Shown in pieces: positions 48,729 to 59,378 of a stretch of 64,000 nt of DNA. A model generated the notes under the pieces. That model saw only the letters and a program-made list of their open reading frames with translations. It was not told the DNA's origin and did not search any database. Position numbers and translations under genes: made by a program. The stretch comes from Annulohypoxylon bovei var. microspora (taxonomy: Eukaryota; Ascomycota; Sordariomycetes; Xylariales; Hypoxylaceae). The first letter of the stretch is position 1, and each line of letters opens with the position of its first letter. The stretch covers positions 1 to 64,000 of the forward strand of contig MU405355.1 in the NCBI GenBank assembly GCA_022836615.1, written 5' to 3'.

Positions 48729-51700
48729 ATGGCGTCGAACGGGTTTCATGCGATAGTCCTTCACCGTGCGGACGATAATCGAGGTGACGACAATTCGAAT
48801 GGTGGTGGTGGTCCTAGTGGTGTGGCTCCTACATCGCAATCGTCCGGATCTAGAGAGTCAGGGTCAGGGTCAAGATCAGGATCAGAGTCAAGAATCAGTA
48901 ATATGGGGATGGGGATGGGGATGGGGATAGGGATGACATTTTCGGATACGCTGGGACCACGTTTCTCCAATTCCAACGGCAAACCGAATTTGAACCACTT
49001 GGACCGTCCAAACCTTGACGCCAATACTAATTCCAATTCAAGTATTATTACCCACGCAGTAGCTGGAACTGAAGCTGGAACCCGCGCAAATCATGCCGCT
49101 CACGGCCACACCCACAATGGGAACTCTGGTGGTAACGGTGCAAGCATTGGCGCAAGCAACAGAAATAATACTAGGAATAGCACATCTCCGACAGTCACGG
49201 CTACGGCCACGACGCAATCGTTAGATTTTCGTCAGCCCGCCGCCACAACCAAAACCGCCCAAAACACCACAACCACCATAACTAATCATTCTACTAACCC
49301 TTCTCCCTCATTCCTCCATTCTCCATCACCAACGCCAAAACACAACTTCTCCGTAGCATCCATCACGACGCCTGCATCACCAACAACGATAGCCGCGACG
49401 CGACCACCACCTATTACTACTACTTCTCTCGCGCACCCCTTTAGTAACGCGTCGCATCAATTATCCTCGTCGTCGTCGTCATCTGCTCTACTAGGGAATA
49501 CATCATCTTCCCTACCACCTCTGGCTCCTCCGCCAGGAGCCTTGAGTTTAATCATGGCATCGTCATCTGCCATGTCGCCCGCGAATGGTGCGAGTGCATC
49601 GCCTTTACAACCACCTAAAACGTCCGGTCATCTCTCGCCGCCCGATTATCATCAACACTCTAGAGAGAAGACATCAGGAAGTTTTTATGACCCGCTTACC
49701 GATACCACTAAGGAGAGAAGGGGATCCGACAACTGGTCTAAGCAGGTAAGCTTTTAAAAATATTAAATATTGTCAAGATTCATTCATATATTATCGCATC
49801 ACAAACCTCAACACGAGCTACTAGCAGTACCTGGTATCTACCTATGGATGACTGTATAGTTTTTAAGCGTCTTACATGGGGATAGTGTCGAGGGCAGTCA
49901 CCAGTGGTGATGTCTTTTTTTGAGAACAAAAGAGTTTAAAAAATAATTTCATAAATGTCGCCGACGTTTGAACTTTACTTCCAATACATTCCAAATAATC
50001 AAATAGTCCAATGTCCAAGTTTGCTTAGTGGCAGTGCGGGAACACTCATCTCTAAGGTTCTTCTTCTTTGGTCGGTGTTCACCTATGAACAAGGACCATC
50101 ATCAATTTTCCTAATCTTTTTTTTTTTTTAATGATTGTGATTACGATCAATTTTACATTTTAAACACCATCAACTTTTTTTCTTCCCTCTCCATTCATCT
50201 TCTACTTCCCTACTCGACTAACCTTCATTCTTCCATCAGCGACCTGACCCGTATGATTTCCCTCAGCCCAAGTCAGAATCTAACCAATATTATAATGGTT
50301 ACGGATCACCTTCTCCAGTAAATTCAAAATATCCACGAAGCCCGCATTCGCATTCTCACCCTAAAAACGACGGCCGACCGACCAGCCCTTCCAACAAAGC
50401 CCTTAATCTGGCATCTCCCCCCTCGCGTCACAACCGTGCTGCACTGGATCCCATTTCATCTACCAACCGCCACACTCCTACACCAGCACCTTCTCTGCCT
50501 TCAATATTAAATCCAGAGCCGACTTCATCATCAAATGTACGTGTTGACCCATATGCTTTTTACAATGTTGCCTATTACCTAACCCCGAATCTACTCATTG
50601 ATTATTTAATGATGATTATGTTGATCGTGATGGTATTGATGGTACTGATGACACTGATTGCTGACTTTATTCTCTCTTAGACCCCGAGCCGTGCGGCAGA
50701 ATTAATGTCCTTCTCCAACATTCTTTCGAGCGCCGAGCCTCTTCCGAAACCGAAAGCCCCAATCATGACCGAGCATAAGGAGAAGCCTGCTCGTAAGAGT
50801 AAGGGACGCGAGTCGATTCTGAAGGAGTCGGGAGCGACCTCTAAGAAAGAGTCGCGTCGATCATCCGCGAACCATGCTAAGGACACTCCTACAAGGGCTC
50901 CCAAGAGACAGGCTAATGGCCAGGTCAAACCCAAGACCCTCTCCGCCGACAAGGAGAAGAAGGTTCAGGGCCTCATGGATCAGTTGGATGCCGAGATGGA
51001 TAATGTCGATCTCTCCGAACTGGAAGTTGAGGAAGAATTCTACCATGGACGCCAAAAGAAGCGTAGACTAGAGTTGGAGCAAGAAGAATCCGAAGACCAA
51101 GTTACTCGACGAGGGGACTTGTCAGTCACCTTATCGGGCAAGTTACGTGAACATGCCAGCTATGGTAAGCGTCGATTCGACACAGTACACTACGAAGACG
51201 CTCTACAAGAGGTTCGAGAACGCGAAATATTCGCCGAGAAGGAGCGCAAGAAGGACATGCAACGCAAGCGTCGCAGGGAGAAGTCTATGCAGGTAACAAT
51301 CGAGCAAAAGGAAGCTGCCTTAGCAAAGGCACTTGCTGCCGAAGATGATGCCGAGCGAGCTAAATACCTGCGAGACGCGGAACGTGCCAACAAGAAAGCG
51401 CAGCAGACGAAGCTGATCTTGCAAAAGGGGATCAAGGGACCGGCTCGAAACCTGGCACCTCTCGAACTGAACCTCGAGGGTGGTACCATGTCGACGTTCC
51501 AGGCCACAGATCTGGAATCCGGTTCTAAATCTAAGGGCAAAGGTCGTAGTGGTAACCGCCCGAAGAAGTCAAAGGAACAAAAACAAGCAGAGAAGGATTC
51601 GGCCATCGCTGCCCAGGCTGCTTTAGATGCAGGCGAGGAACTGCCCTCGAAGGAAGAGACTAAGATTCGAATTAAGTTGAGCAAGTCCACGACCAAGGAT

Positions 51701-54700
51701 CCTAAGGATAAGGATAAGGAAGCCAGGGATACTCCTACGAAAGAGCCGAAGGAGAAAGAGCTGTCTGTCGAAGAGCCACCGCTTAATCCTCTCGAGACCA
51801 AGTTCCAATCCAAAGGCTACAACCAGATTTATGACCAGATTTGGCGTGACCTCGCCCGCAAGGATGTTCCGAAGACGTTCAAGTTGGCCAGCGACTCCTA
51901 TGCCACGAAGGCCTCTAATCTTAAGAAGACTGCTATCCTGGCTTCGAAAGAAGCTAAACGTTGGCAACTCCGTACTAACAAGGGTACGAAGGATCTTCAA
52001 GCTCGTGCTAAGCGTTGTATGCGCGATATGATGGGCTTCTGGAAACGTAATGAACGCGAAGAACGTGATCTACGCAAGGCGGCAGAGCGACAAGAGCTTG
52101 AAAATGCTCGCAAGGAAGAAGCTGACCGCGAAGCTGCACGCCAGAAGAGGAAGCTTAACTTCTTGATCTCGCAGACCGAACTGTACTCTCACTTCATCGG
52201 CAAGAAGATCAAGACGGACGAGGTGGAGCGCAGCACCGATAACCCGGATATCGCACCGGATGCCAACGCTGTGTCCAAATCGAACAACGTGGATATCAAC
52301 GAACCGTCGGGCGCGCCTGCTGGTAAGGTCACCGACTTTAGCCAGCTGAACTTCGACGCCGAGGATGAGGAAACCTTGAAGCAAGCCGCCATAGCGAATG
52401 CCCAGAACGCTATCGCGGAGGCCCAACAAAAGGCACGAAGCTTCAACAAGACCGACAATGATATGGACGAAGATGGCGAGATGAACTTCCAGAACCCGAC
52501 CGGTCTTGGTGATGTGACAGTCGAGCAGCCGAAGTTGCTGAACTGCCAGCTCAAGGAATACCAGTTGAAGGGTCTGAACTGGCTTGCCAACCTTTACGAA
52601 CAGGGCATCAACGGTATTCTAGCCGACGAAATGGGTCTCGGCAAGACGGTCCAATCTATATCTGTTATGGCTTACCTCGCCGAAGTGCACGATATCTGGG
52701 GTCCTTATCTGGTAGTTGCTCCCGCTTCTACTCTGCACAACTGGCAACAGGAGATCGCAAGGTTCGTGCCTGAGTTCAAGGTCCTCCCATACTGGGGTAC
52801 CGCCGGTGACCGAAAGGTGTTACGAAAGTTCTGGGATCGCAAGCATAACACTTACCGAAAGGATGCGCCTTTCCACGTTTTAGTCACATCTTACCAGCTC
52901 GTCGTCTCTGACGTTGCTTACTTCCAGAAGATGCGTTGGCAGTACATGATCCTAGACGAGGCGCAAGCTATCAAGAGCTCTCAGAGTTCGCGTTGGAAGT
53001 GTCTGCTTGGCTTCCACTGCCGTAACCGACTGCTCCTGACTGGTACTCCTATTCAAAATAACATGCAGGAACTTTGGGCCCTTCTCCATTTTATCATGCC
53101 TTCTCTGTTCGACTCTCACGACGAATTCAGCGAATGGTTCTCAAAGGATATCGAGTCGCACGCTCAGAGTAACACGACCCTTAACGAGGATCAGCTTAGG
53201 CGGCTGCACTTGATCCTCAAACCGTTCATGTTGCGCCGTGTGAAGAAACATGTGCAGAAGGAGCTCGGTGACAAGATTGAACAGGATGTATTCTGCGAGC
53301 TCACGTACAGACAGCGTGCTTATTACAGGAACTTGCGAAACCAGATCAGCATTATGGATCTGATAGAGAAGGCGACCCTCGGAGATGATCAAGATTCGGG
53401 CACACTGATGAACCTAGTCATGCAGTTCCGAAAGGTGTGCAACCACCCTGACCTATTCGAGCGCGCAGATACCACGAGTCCATACTTCTCGGGCTACTTT
53501 GCTGAGACTGCTTCGTTTGTCCGCGAGGGAAATAACGTCACCGTCGGGTACTCAACTCGAAACCTTGTCGATTTCCACCTGCCACGCCTGATATGGACCG
53601 AAGGTGGTCGATTACACAAGGCTGGGAAAGACAACGAGAAGGCTGGCTTCAGAAATAAATATTTGAACCATCTCATGAACATCTGGACGCCGGAGAACGT
53701 GCGTGAAAGCACATCTGGCGCCGAGGCATTCTCTTTCCTCCGATTTGCCGATGCTAGTCCCGAGGAGGTGTACAAGGCGAGCCACCAAGATATTTTCTCC
53801 CGAGCTGTAGATCTGGTCAAGAAACCGAACCGACTGGGTCAGATGAACGTTATATATGATGAACCGGGTGAAGAGAACTATACGCCTGCCCACGCATTGT
53901 TCCGAATCGCGGCGCGCTCAGACCGCAAGCCCCTGGCTGAGATCACAAGCGAAGGTGTACTTCACAGTCTCATGAACGTTTCTCGGACAACATGGCAGGA
54001 TTCTGGCCTCAGCCGACTCGAACAAGCGGCTCTGCCTGGTGCTACTGCTCCTCCCGTCGACGTCTCCTGCGAGGGTACTCGAGCCCCATTCACCGAGCGC
54101 GAAGACACGCTCTTCAACAAACGAATGCGAAAGACCTTGTATGGACTTAACGCCCCAGAGGAGAAGACCCTGGTGTTGCAGAAGGTTCCGATCGAGCGCT
54201 ATCCGCCCCCAGCGATGCTTCCTCCGCCGGACGGCGAAAAGCGACGGTTCACGAATATCACCGTTCCCAGCATGCGTCGTTTTGTCACCGATAGTGGCAA
54301 ACTCGCTAAGCTTGATGCTCTGTTATTCAAGCTGAAGGAGGAAAACCACCGTGTTCTGTTGTACTTCCAGATGACGAGGATGATAGACCTGATGGAGGAA
54401 TATCTTACCTACCGCAACTACAAGTATTGTCGACTTGATGGTTCTACGAAGCTGGAGGATCGTCGCGACACTGTCCACGATTTCCAAACACGACCTGACA
54501 TCTTCATCTTCCTCCTTTCCACCCGTGCTGGTGGTCTTGGTATCAATCTTACATCCGCCGACACAGTTATCTTCTACGATAGCGATTGGAACCCTACCAT
54601 CGACTCGCAGGCCATGGACCGTGCGCATCGTCTCGGCCAGACGAAGCAAGTTACGGTTTATCGTCTTATTACACGCGGCACTATCGAGGAACGTATCCGT

Positions 54701-55192
54701 AAGCGCGCGATGCAGAAAGAGGAAGTGCAGCGAGTCGTTATCCAAGGAGGTGGCGCACGTGGCGTTGACTTCAGTGGTCGTCGTCCGCCTGAAAACCGCA
54801 ACCGCGATATTGCCATGTGGCTCGCCGACGACGAGCAAGCCGAGCTCATCGAACTACGTGAGAAGGAGCTCCTCGAGAGCGGCGAGCTCGATAAGCAAAC
54901 CAAGAAGCGAGGTGGCAATAAGAGAAAGCGGGAGGCAGTCAGCTTGGATGAGATGTATCACGAGGGTAAGTCACCATACGAAACACATGACTGTCACGGA
55001 GATAAACATACTAACTACAACATCACAGGTGAGGGCCATTTCGATGATGGCAACAAACCTTCTGGTACCGCTACCCCCATCCCCGCCGAGGGCGGAGACG
55101 CCAAAGCTGCGAAGAAGCGAAAGGGAGGCAGCAAGAAGGCCAAGACCACGAAGCAGCGACTCGCCATCGCTGACGGAGAGATCGACATTTAA
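48729..55192 (+). CDS. INO80: INO80 chromatin-remodelling ATPase (catalytic subunit)
   Basis: Exons 48729-49745, 50240-50536, 50681-54965 and 55029-55192 give 1920 aa, near the usual size of fungal INO80. Introns are 494, 144 and 63 bp; the last is a multiple of three without a stop but has GTAAGT, TACTAAC and CAG signals. Residues 1-445 are low-complexity Ser/Asn/Pro/His and probably disordered. The DBINO domain lies at ~811-945 ([15 protein letters not shown] ... [12 protein letters not shown]). The SNF2 ATPase follows with DEMGLGKT (1087-1094, Lys1093), DEAQ (1197-1200) and [12 protein letters not shown] long insertion separates it from helicase C with [12 protein letters not shown] (from ~1718) and [12 protein letters not shown]. 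It slides and edits nucleosomes, including H2A.Z exchange, in transcription, replication and repair. The start is AAGATGGCG. It converges on ARB1. Confidence 0.97.
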
Positions 55193-56050
55193 CCAACCTA
55201 CTAGGAAGGATTACTTGTCACTTGACTATTATCAGGTCTCGAATCGCACTTCTCGCAACAGAAGTCGAGGACCTTGTACAAAATAAGAGGATCACGGCGT
55301 TATAAGGGTATCGATTACATATTTGCAGAGACGGGCTCTTGGCGGGACGAACACACAAACATCATAGAACTAGTTAATCGTCGTTTCTATTTTTCGCGAA
55401 GGAGGAAGATCACGAGAGAGAAGTACGCGCGTGTGTGTGGAAGGGGGTTGACCAAAACCGTGTCGCGCTAGGCGGCTAGACTTCGCAAAAATACCGGATT
55501 GCTTCTTTCGCAAAACAAAAATTTCTCGTGGACTACTAAAGGCCCGTTTGTATCGCTGTAGGATTACGATAGAGGGACGGAACCTCATGGAGTCAAAGTC
55601 GATCAATGCATGCATGCCCGCTGAGGCGTTGAGCTGTTTGTTCGTTAGTAATGATGATTAAAGTGCTTTGACTTGTGTCTGTGGTGTTGTTGGATTCGTG
55701 CTTATTCCCAGCTGCCGTGGAATGTGACATGTCGGTCTCCTTATCGAACCAATGGCGGTAGACTTATTACTACTAACCTAAGCTGAGTACCTACTGGATA
55801 CGATTGAATTATGAATGTTCTTCTATTCATCCCTTGGCAGTCTTGGTAGCTCTCTGAATATCGTAGAATCACTCTCATACCTACATACACCAATTTCCAG
55901 GATTAATAGATGCCCACCTATATAATGGAAAGTACCAAGGCAGAAAGAAACACCCGGCTCGATATCCCTCATGTCGAGGTATCGCCCGTCGTCCCAAAGT
56001 TCTAAAGCCCTACCTAGCCCATCTAGGCACCTGGCCCTTAGAAGTTGTTA
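55193..56050. other. Intergenic region downstream of INO80
   Basis: Likely INO80 3' untranslated sequence and spacer. Frames at 55,274-55,471 and 55,370-55,615 (opposite strand) show no family. A poly(A) site cannot be placed by eye. Confidence 0.5.
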
Positions 56051-56362
56051 GATAAACCACTAACTAGACCAAAAGGAAGGTATTACTAATGAGAAACGAC
56101 GTCATATTTAACGAGAATACCATCTTTAATAAGTCCTTTAACGATTTAAGAGATGATCTTTTAAAGGTAACGAACGCCGATTACGAGGCATACGATCTAA
56201 GAGATGATCTCTTGAAGGGATTTGACCCATGCCTCGTAATCGGCGTTCGTTACCTTCAAAAGATCATCTCTTAGATCGTCAAAGGACCCATTAAAGATGG
56301 TATTCTCGTCAAATGTGACGTCTCTCATTAGCAATACCTTCTTTTTGGTCTAGTGGTTTATC
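56051..56362. mobile_element. Foldback (long inverted repeat) element
   Basis: The left arm 56,051-56,190 is the imperfect reverse complement of the right arm 56,230-56,362, separated by a 39-base spacer. Arms share GCCTCGTAATCGGCGTTCGT, AAGATCATCTCTTA, AAAGATGGTATTCTCGT and TTTTGGTCTAGT words and differ by a few substitutions and short indels. The spacer holds a third, partial copy of the inner sequence (GATCTAAGAGATGATCT). RNA from this region would form a ~135-bp hairpin. The outer end of each arm carries a tRNA-like A-box (see next entries), so the element may be two inverted copies of a tRNA-derived SINE-like unit or a non-autonomous foldback transposon. The small frame at 56,089-56,274 is not a gene. 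Confidence 0.8.
56346..56356 (+). promoter_or_regulatory. tRNA-like A-box at the right end of the foldback element
   Basis: TGGTCTAGTGG fits the RNA polymerase III A-box consensus TRGYNNARNGG exactly. The left arm carries the same word inverted but split by a TTAG insertion (56,056-56,070), and another exact copy lies at 56,586-56,596. Whether it is active is unknown. Confidence 0.5.
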
Positions 56363-56461
56363 CGACAATTAAGAGTCTCATTCGCTTGAAATCCGGTTGT
56401 TGCGCTAGGCCGGATAGATCACTACCCATAGAAGGGGGCCACCCATAAACCGTAAGTCACA

Positions 56462-56472
56462 GGTTCGAATCA
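56462..56472 (+). promoter_or_regulatory. tRNA-like B-box
   Basis: GGTTCGAATCA matches the B-box consensus GGTTCGANNCC except for the last base. It lies 116 bases after the A-box at 56,346, which is wide for a tRNA, and the flanking bases do not form a good T-stem. This fits a decayed tRNA-derived unit better than a functional tRNA gene. Confidence 0.45.
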
Positions 56473-56569
56473 CACTGAAAGACGATGGCGTAGTAAATGA
56501 GCTTTTAGCAAGTTTCCGCCTGTATACAGTCAGAACCTGTCAGATATAAGATAAGATTATGATTGCATA

Positions 56570-56608
56570 AATAATACCTTCCTTTTGGTCTAGTGGTTTA
56601 TCCGACAG
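56570..56608. repeat. Extra copy of the foldback element end
   Basis: The 3' portion repeats the arm end: AATACCTTCCTTTTGGTCTA followed by GTGGTTTATCCGACA, almost identical to 56,331-56,366. With the inverted left arm this makes three copies of the same end within 560 bases, suggesting nested or repeated insertion. Confidence 0.75.
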
Positions 56609-56671
56609 AAGTCCCACAACACACCCGTCTACCAAAAAGTAAGCAGGTCAACCAACAAACGTCACCCGCAC

Positions 56672-56676
56672 AAAAA
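56672..56676 (-). terminator. RNA polymerase III terminator of tRNA-Arg
   Basis: A run of five T on the minus strand begins four bases past the 3' end of the tRNA sequence, the usual position for Pol III termination. Confidence 0.7.
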
Positions 56677-56680
56677 GAGA

Positions 56681-56752
56681 GGCCACCCTGGGAGTCGAAC
56701 CCAGAATCTCCTGATTCGTAGTCAGACGCCTTAACCATTGGGCCAAGCGGCC
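56681..56752 (-). tRNA. tRNA-Arg (anticodon ACG)
   Basis: A full cloverleaf reads on the minus strand. The acceptor GGCCGCT pairs with GGTGGCC (two G-U pairs), and the D-arm TGGCCCAATGGTTAAGGCG carries the A-box. The anticodon stem TCTGA/TCAGG encloses loop CTACGAA, so the anticodon is ACG. The T-arm CTGGG-TTCGACT-CCCAG is perfect. There is no intron. It decodes CGU, and CGC/CGA after A34-to-inosine editing. A T-run follows, so it should be functional. It lies between the converging INO80 and ARB1 genes. Confidence 0.97.
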
Positions 56753-57374
56753 TTGCTAACGCCATGTTGTTGCTGTTGTTTTGCCAGGATTAGATGAAAG
56801 AAACGATGGGCAATTTTGTGCTATGAGTCTACGGGTATGGTTGTGAGTAGTAGGATGGAAAAGTTTGCGTGTTTGATGTGGGTATGTGGTGGGTATGAGG
56901 CTCTACACTAGGGGTTGGTGTTTGGTAATAGGAAGATTGGGATATGAGTCTAGTTCAAGCTGATCCACATGAAGCATCTTTGGATGTAGTTCGGTTAGAA
57001 AAATCAGTTGGAAGTGGGCGGCCCTTTTAACTCTAGTTGAATTTATAGGCACTCATGGGATAGCGAGGTCATATTCCATTCATAATCATAGTTAATCATT
57101 TTTCTGAACTCATCTAACAAGTCTATCCCAGTCCGCGGAAACCCAGCGTATGCCGGTGCCGGTTTTACGCAGTGTGCAAAGCGAGGCTTACAAATCATAA
57201 GCTTTTCAAATCCAAGGGCTACGGCTCCATGCCTCGATGTCCATTCTATAGACCCCCGAGCCGTGACCATGCATGTGTGGATTCCTGAATTTCGTACTAT
57301 GATTATATAGTACTGCCTGCGAACGACAATGTTCGCACGGCCCTCGAGACCAGTTGTGGGAGGTGAAGGGTATC
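56753..57374. other. Intergenic region between tRNA-Arg and ARB1
   Basis: Holds the tRNA 5' flank and the presumed ARB1 3' untranslated region. A 141-codon minus-strand frame at 57,043-57,468 overlaps the ARB1 last exon out of frame and has no recognisable domain. Confidence 0.55.
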
Positions 57375-59378
57375 TTAGACTGCACCGGCAGCCAACATCT
57401 TCTTTCGGAGGTAGTTCTTGTACTCTCCTATCGTGCCTTCCCACGGCTTGATGGTTCGGTTCTCGCATACAAGAATCTGCTTGGCAATCTTGTCGAGCAA
57501 TCTGTTATCTTGTTAGTTTCTGTTTATAAAAAGTCGAATAGAAGACAGTTCTTACCTGAAGTCGTGGGAGACCACAATCACACCACCAGTGAAGTTGTCG
57601 ATGGCATCAGCCAAGGCGTCGATGGTGGGGATATCCAAACCGTTTGTAGGTTCGTCGAGAAGAAGCATGTTAGGTGAATCAATGGCAAGTAGGGCAAACA
57701 CGATTCGACTCTTTTGACCCTCAGATAGGGTGCCCATTATAGCAGTCTGCGTAGGACCAGATACTCCGTATCTGCCAAGGCATTGTCGCCAGTACTGGTA
57801 GTCCTGTGACTTGTCACGATACTTGTCACGGACGAAGTCCAAGGCACTCTTGGTCAAGTCAAGTTGCTCGGCGCTGTGCTGGGAGTACAAGCCAAGCTTA
57901 AGATGCGTGTGGCGGCGAACAGAACCGGAAGTCGGGGAGATCTTTTGGGTCATCAGACGTAACAGGGTACTCTTTCCGACACCATTGGGTCCGACCAGGG
58001 CCGTTCGAGAATCCATATCGAAGCCGAGATCAATGTGGCGGTACAGGTCGTCCTTGGCCTCTCCCGAGTACGAAAATGTGACATCGTCGAAGGACAGAAC
58101 CGGAGGGGGAAGCTTATCGACGTCAGTGAATCGGAATCTGAAGTCCCGCTCTTCCTTGACTTCCTCGATGAGGCCGTCTGCAATCATCTTGTCGAGAATC
58201 TTCTGTCGGGACTTGGCCTGTCGCACTAAGTTGGCGTAGGTACCGGCGCTGGCAATGAACTCCTTGATGTGCTTGATTTCCTCTTGCTGTTTCTTGTAGG
58301 CAGTCATCTGGTTGACCTCCTGCTCCTTGCGAGTCTTGTTGTAAGAGTCAAAGTTACCACCATAGTACATGAGCTGTTGCTTTCGCATGTCGATCATGTT
58401 GGTACACACTCCGTTAAGGAAATCCTGCGAGTGGGAAACCAGGATAAGTGTTCGCTCCCACTTCTTCATGTACTCCTCGAGCCACACGCAGGCTTCGAGA
58501 TCCAAATGGGCAGTTGGGTCGTCAAGAAGTAGCAAGGTCGGCTTGACGAAAAGTGCCTTAGCAAGAGCAACACGCATACGCCAACCACCAGACATATCCT
58601 TAGTTTTCTTGTGGATGGTGACCTTGTTGAAACCGAGACCGGTCAGGATAAGGGATGCACGCGTGGCAAAGGTCGAGGGATCCATCTTGTCCATGTGCTA
58701 TCGAGTTTTGTTAGCATGGTTTAGCAAAGCGACATGATGGGTGTATATATATACCTCATAAATATCCATTAGCACAGGGCTGTCAGGACCCTCGTCCTCA
58801 AGAAGCTGTTCGGCCATTCTATCTAGACGATCCATCTCCTTCTCAGCCTCCTTGAGAACCCACTCCAAAGCACCAAGTTCGGAGGGTGGGGCACCTTCAT
58901 TCAGGAGGTAGATATCGACGTGATCAGGGATGGGGTACTCTCGCGCAGCAATAGCCTTAAGCAGAGTACTCTTTCCACAACCGTTCTCACCAAGCAATCC
59001 ATATCGACGTCCGAATGAGAGTTCGAGGTTGGTTTCGTTAAGTAAGACACGGCCGTGGAAGGTTAAGCTGGCACTGATAATCTTGACGTCCCTGCTAGTA
59101 GGTACGGAGGATAGGACACCGGTAGTGATACGGTCAGATAATCCATCCTTATCCATCTGGTTCGACATGGCCTTAGCCTTTTCCATCTTCTTGTCGTCGG
59201 TCGCGGGAACATCGTCAAGATCGGGAGGGGTGTCATCGCCGGCGACGGAGCCAGCAGCGCTAGCATTCTTAGATGCGGCCTTTGATCCAGCCTTGGATCG
59301 AGAGACGAGTGTCTTCTTCTCGCCTTTACCATCGGCGGCCTTCTTGGCGAGACGCTTTTCTTTAGATGCAGAAACCAT
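57375..59378 (-). CDS. ARB1: ABCF ATPase ARB1 (ribosome biogenesis)
   Basis: Exons on the minus strand: 59378-58755, 58697-57556 and 57501-57375, giving 630 aa (yeast Arb1 is 610). Introns of 57 and 54 bp have GTATAT/TAG and GTAAGA/CAG ends. A Lys/Ala-rich N-terminus is followed by ATPase 1: Walker [10 protein letters not shown] (130-138), signature MSGGWR (243-248), Walker [13 protein letters not shown] (264-275). The ABCF linker is ~290-400 ([24 protein letters not shown]). ATPase 2 has GPNGVGKST (444-452), LSEGQKS and [11 protein letters not shown]. There are no membrane segments, as expected for ABCF. Yeast Arb1 shuttles between nucleus and cytoplasm and is needed for 40S and 60S maturation; the same essential role is inferred. 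The first Walker B has Asp268 where Glu is usual. The start AAGATGG was chosen over an upstream in-frame ATG because it matches the family. Confidence 0.96.

Noticed and set aside
56346..56472. Functional intron-containing tRNA gene
   Set aside because: A- and B-box words are present, but no acceptor or T-stem pairing exists, so it is at most a decayed tRNA-derived unit.
57043..57468. 141-codon minus-strand frame overlapping ARB1
   Set aside because: It overlaps the last ARB1 exon in another frame; the ARB1 ending is strongly supported by family sequence.
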